DNA of 7,621 nucleotides, from positions 1 through 7,621 of the forward strand of contig JAANXG010000011.1 in assembly GCA_018263405.1 (NCBI GenBank). The letters run 5' to 3'. This document shows positions 7,448 to 7,621 of the stretch, in pieces. The first letter of the stretch is position 1. Each line of letters opens with the position of its first letter. Below the pieces are notes generated by a model. That model did not search any database. It had not been told where the DNA came from and was given only the letters and a program-made list of their open reading frames with translations. Both the position numbers and the translations under genes were made by a program. The DNA is from Gammaproteobacteria bacterium. GTDB lineage: Bacteria; Pseudomonadota; Gammaproteobacteria; Arenicellales; JAANXG01.

Positions 7448-7484
7448 GCGCAAGAATGTGGGGGCAGAGTCGTCATTCGGGCCA
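7441..7484 (-). repeat. Upstream copy of the flanking inverted repeat
   Basis: The core 7450-7464 (GCAAGAATGTGGGGG) is the exact reverse complement of 78-92 at the other end of the window. Similarity continues on both sides: 29 of 34 bases match between 7441-7474 and 68-101, and about 35 of 44 out to 7484 and 58. Beyond this the two sides do not match. The copy lies about 180 bases upstream of the pilJ start. Confidence 0.75.
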
Positions 7485-7505
7485 AGGAGCCCTAAGTACC
7501 CTTGG
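7482..7505. repeat. Small hairpin CCAAGG/CCTTGG
   Basis: CCAAGG (7482-7487) and CCTTGG (7500-7505) form a 6-bp perfect stem around a 12-base loop. It sits between the flanking repeat and the long terminal palindrome. Its function is unknown and it may be part of a composite intergenic repeat. Confidence 0.3.
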
Positions 7506-7527
7506 GCATAAATACACACACGTTCAG

Positions 7528-7621
7528 AGCGTCTCCAAAGTGCCAATGCAAGGCGCGCTTCGCAGGGAATGGCGAGCCCTTTTCAAGAAGCGCAACGCCG
7601 CAGTGGCGCTTTGGAGACGCT
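7528..7621. repeat. 94-bp long imperfect palindrome, possible MITE-like element
   Basis: The outer arms AGCGTCTCCAAAG (7528-7540) and CTTTGGAGACGCT (7609-7621) are perfect, and 19 of the outer 21 bases pair. After a small unpaired stretch, GCGCTTC (7555-7561) pairs with GAAGCGC (7587-7593), leaving a loop of about 25 bases. The whole unit can fold into one long hairpin. The size and structure fit a dispersed intergenic palindrome or a miniature inverted-repeat element. It lacks the RYYYAAC/GTTRRRY ends of an integron attC site. The arm ends on the last base of the window, so it may extend further. Confidence 0.7.

Larger units (their letters stand above)
7264..7621. other. Gene-free upstream region of pilJ, packed with structured repeats
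   Basis: These 358 bases hold no convincing gene on either strand. From pilJ outward they contain the mini-ORF and AGGAG, the candidate promoter and operator-like repeat, the GGGGTAA hairpin, the flanking repeat copy, a small hairpin and the 94-bp palindrome. No CheW (pilI) or CheY-like (pilG, pilH) coding sequence is present where the canonical cluster would have them. Confidence 0.7.

Noticed and set aside
7528..7621. Possible integron attC site
   Set aside because: The ends lack the RYYYAAC and GTTRRRY core sites, and no integrase or gene-cassette pattern is present.

Overview
The window looks like chromosomal DNA from a Gammaproteobacterium of moderately high GC. Both real genes belong to the Pil-Chp (type IV pilus / twitching) chemosensory pathway, which is typical of Gammaproteobacteria such as Pseudomonas. 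The sequence does not let me place it more finely.

Layout. There are two large genes, both on the minus strand. pilJ (7263-5197) encodes the membrane chemoreceptor. After a 138-bp gap comes chpA (5058-265), a very large CheA-type histidine kinase. Together these two genes take up about 90% of the window. PilJ would form signalling arrays in the membrane and control the kinase core of ChpA. Phosphate would then pass through the HPt domains of ChpA to response regulators (PilG/PilH type) encoded elsewhere. The usual partners pilG, pilH and pilI (CheY, CheY and CheW types) are not beside the pair. ChpA also lacks the C-terminal receiver domain usual in this family and keeps only one fully canonical HPt motif.

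Non-coding flanks. Neither flank contains a recognisable gene, but both are rich in repeats. The downstream side (1-264) holds a double hairpin at 1-59 and an imperfect inverted-repeat unit at 74-239, which starts 25 bp after the chpA stop codon. The upstream side (7264-7621) holds, outward from pilJ: a strong Shine-Dalgarno-like AGGAG with a 10-codon mini-ORF whose stop overlaps the TTG start of pilJ; a candidate promoter with a perfect 8-bp inverted repeat over it; a GGGGTAA/TTACCCC hairpin; another copy of the downstream repeat in the opposite orientation; and a 94-bp near-perfect palindrome that ends on the last base of the window. The two-gene unit is therefore bracketed by inverted copies of the same repeat (about 35 of 44 bases alike), with a core of 15 identical bases.

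No transposase, integrase, CRISPR array, tRNA or rRNA was seen. The most notable points are the isolated and remodelled PilJ-ChpA pair, the inverted repeats around it, and the unusual translation start of pilJ.
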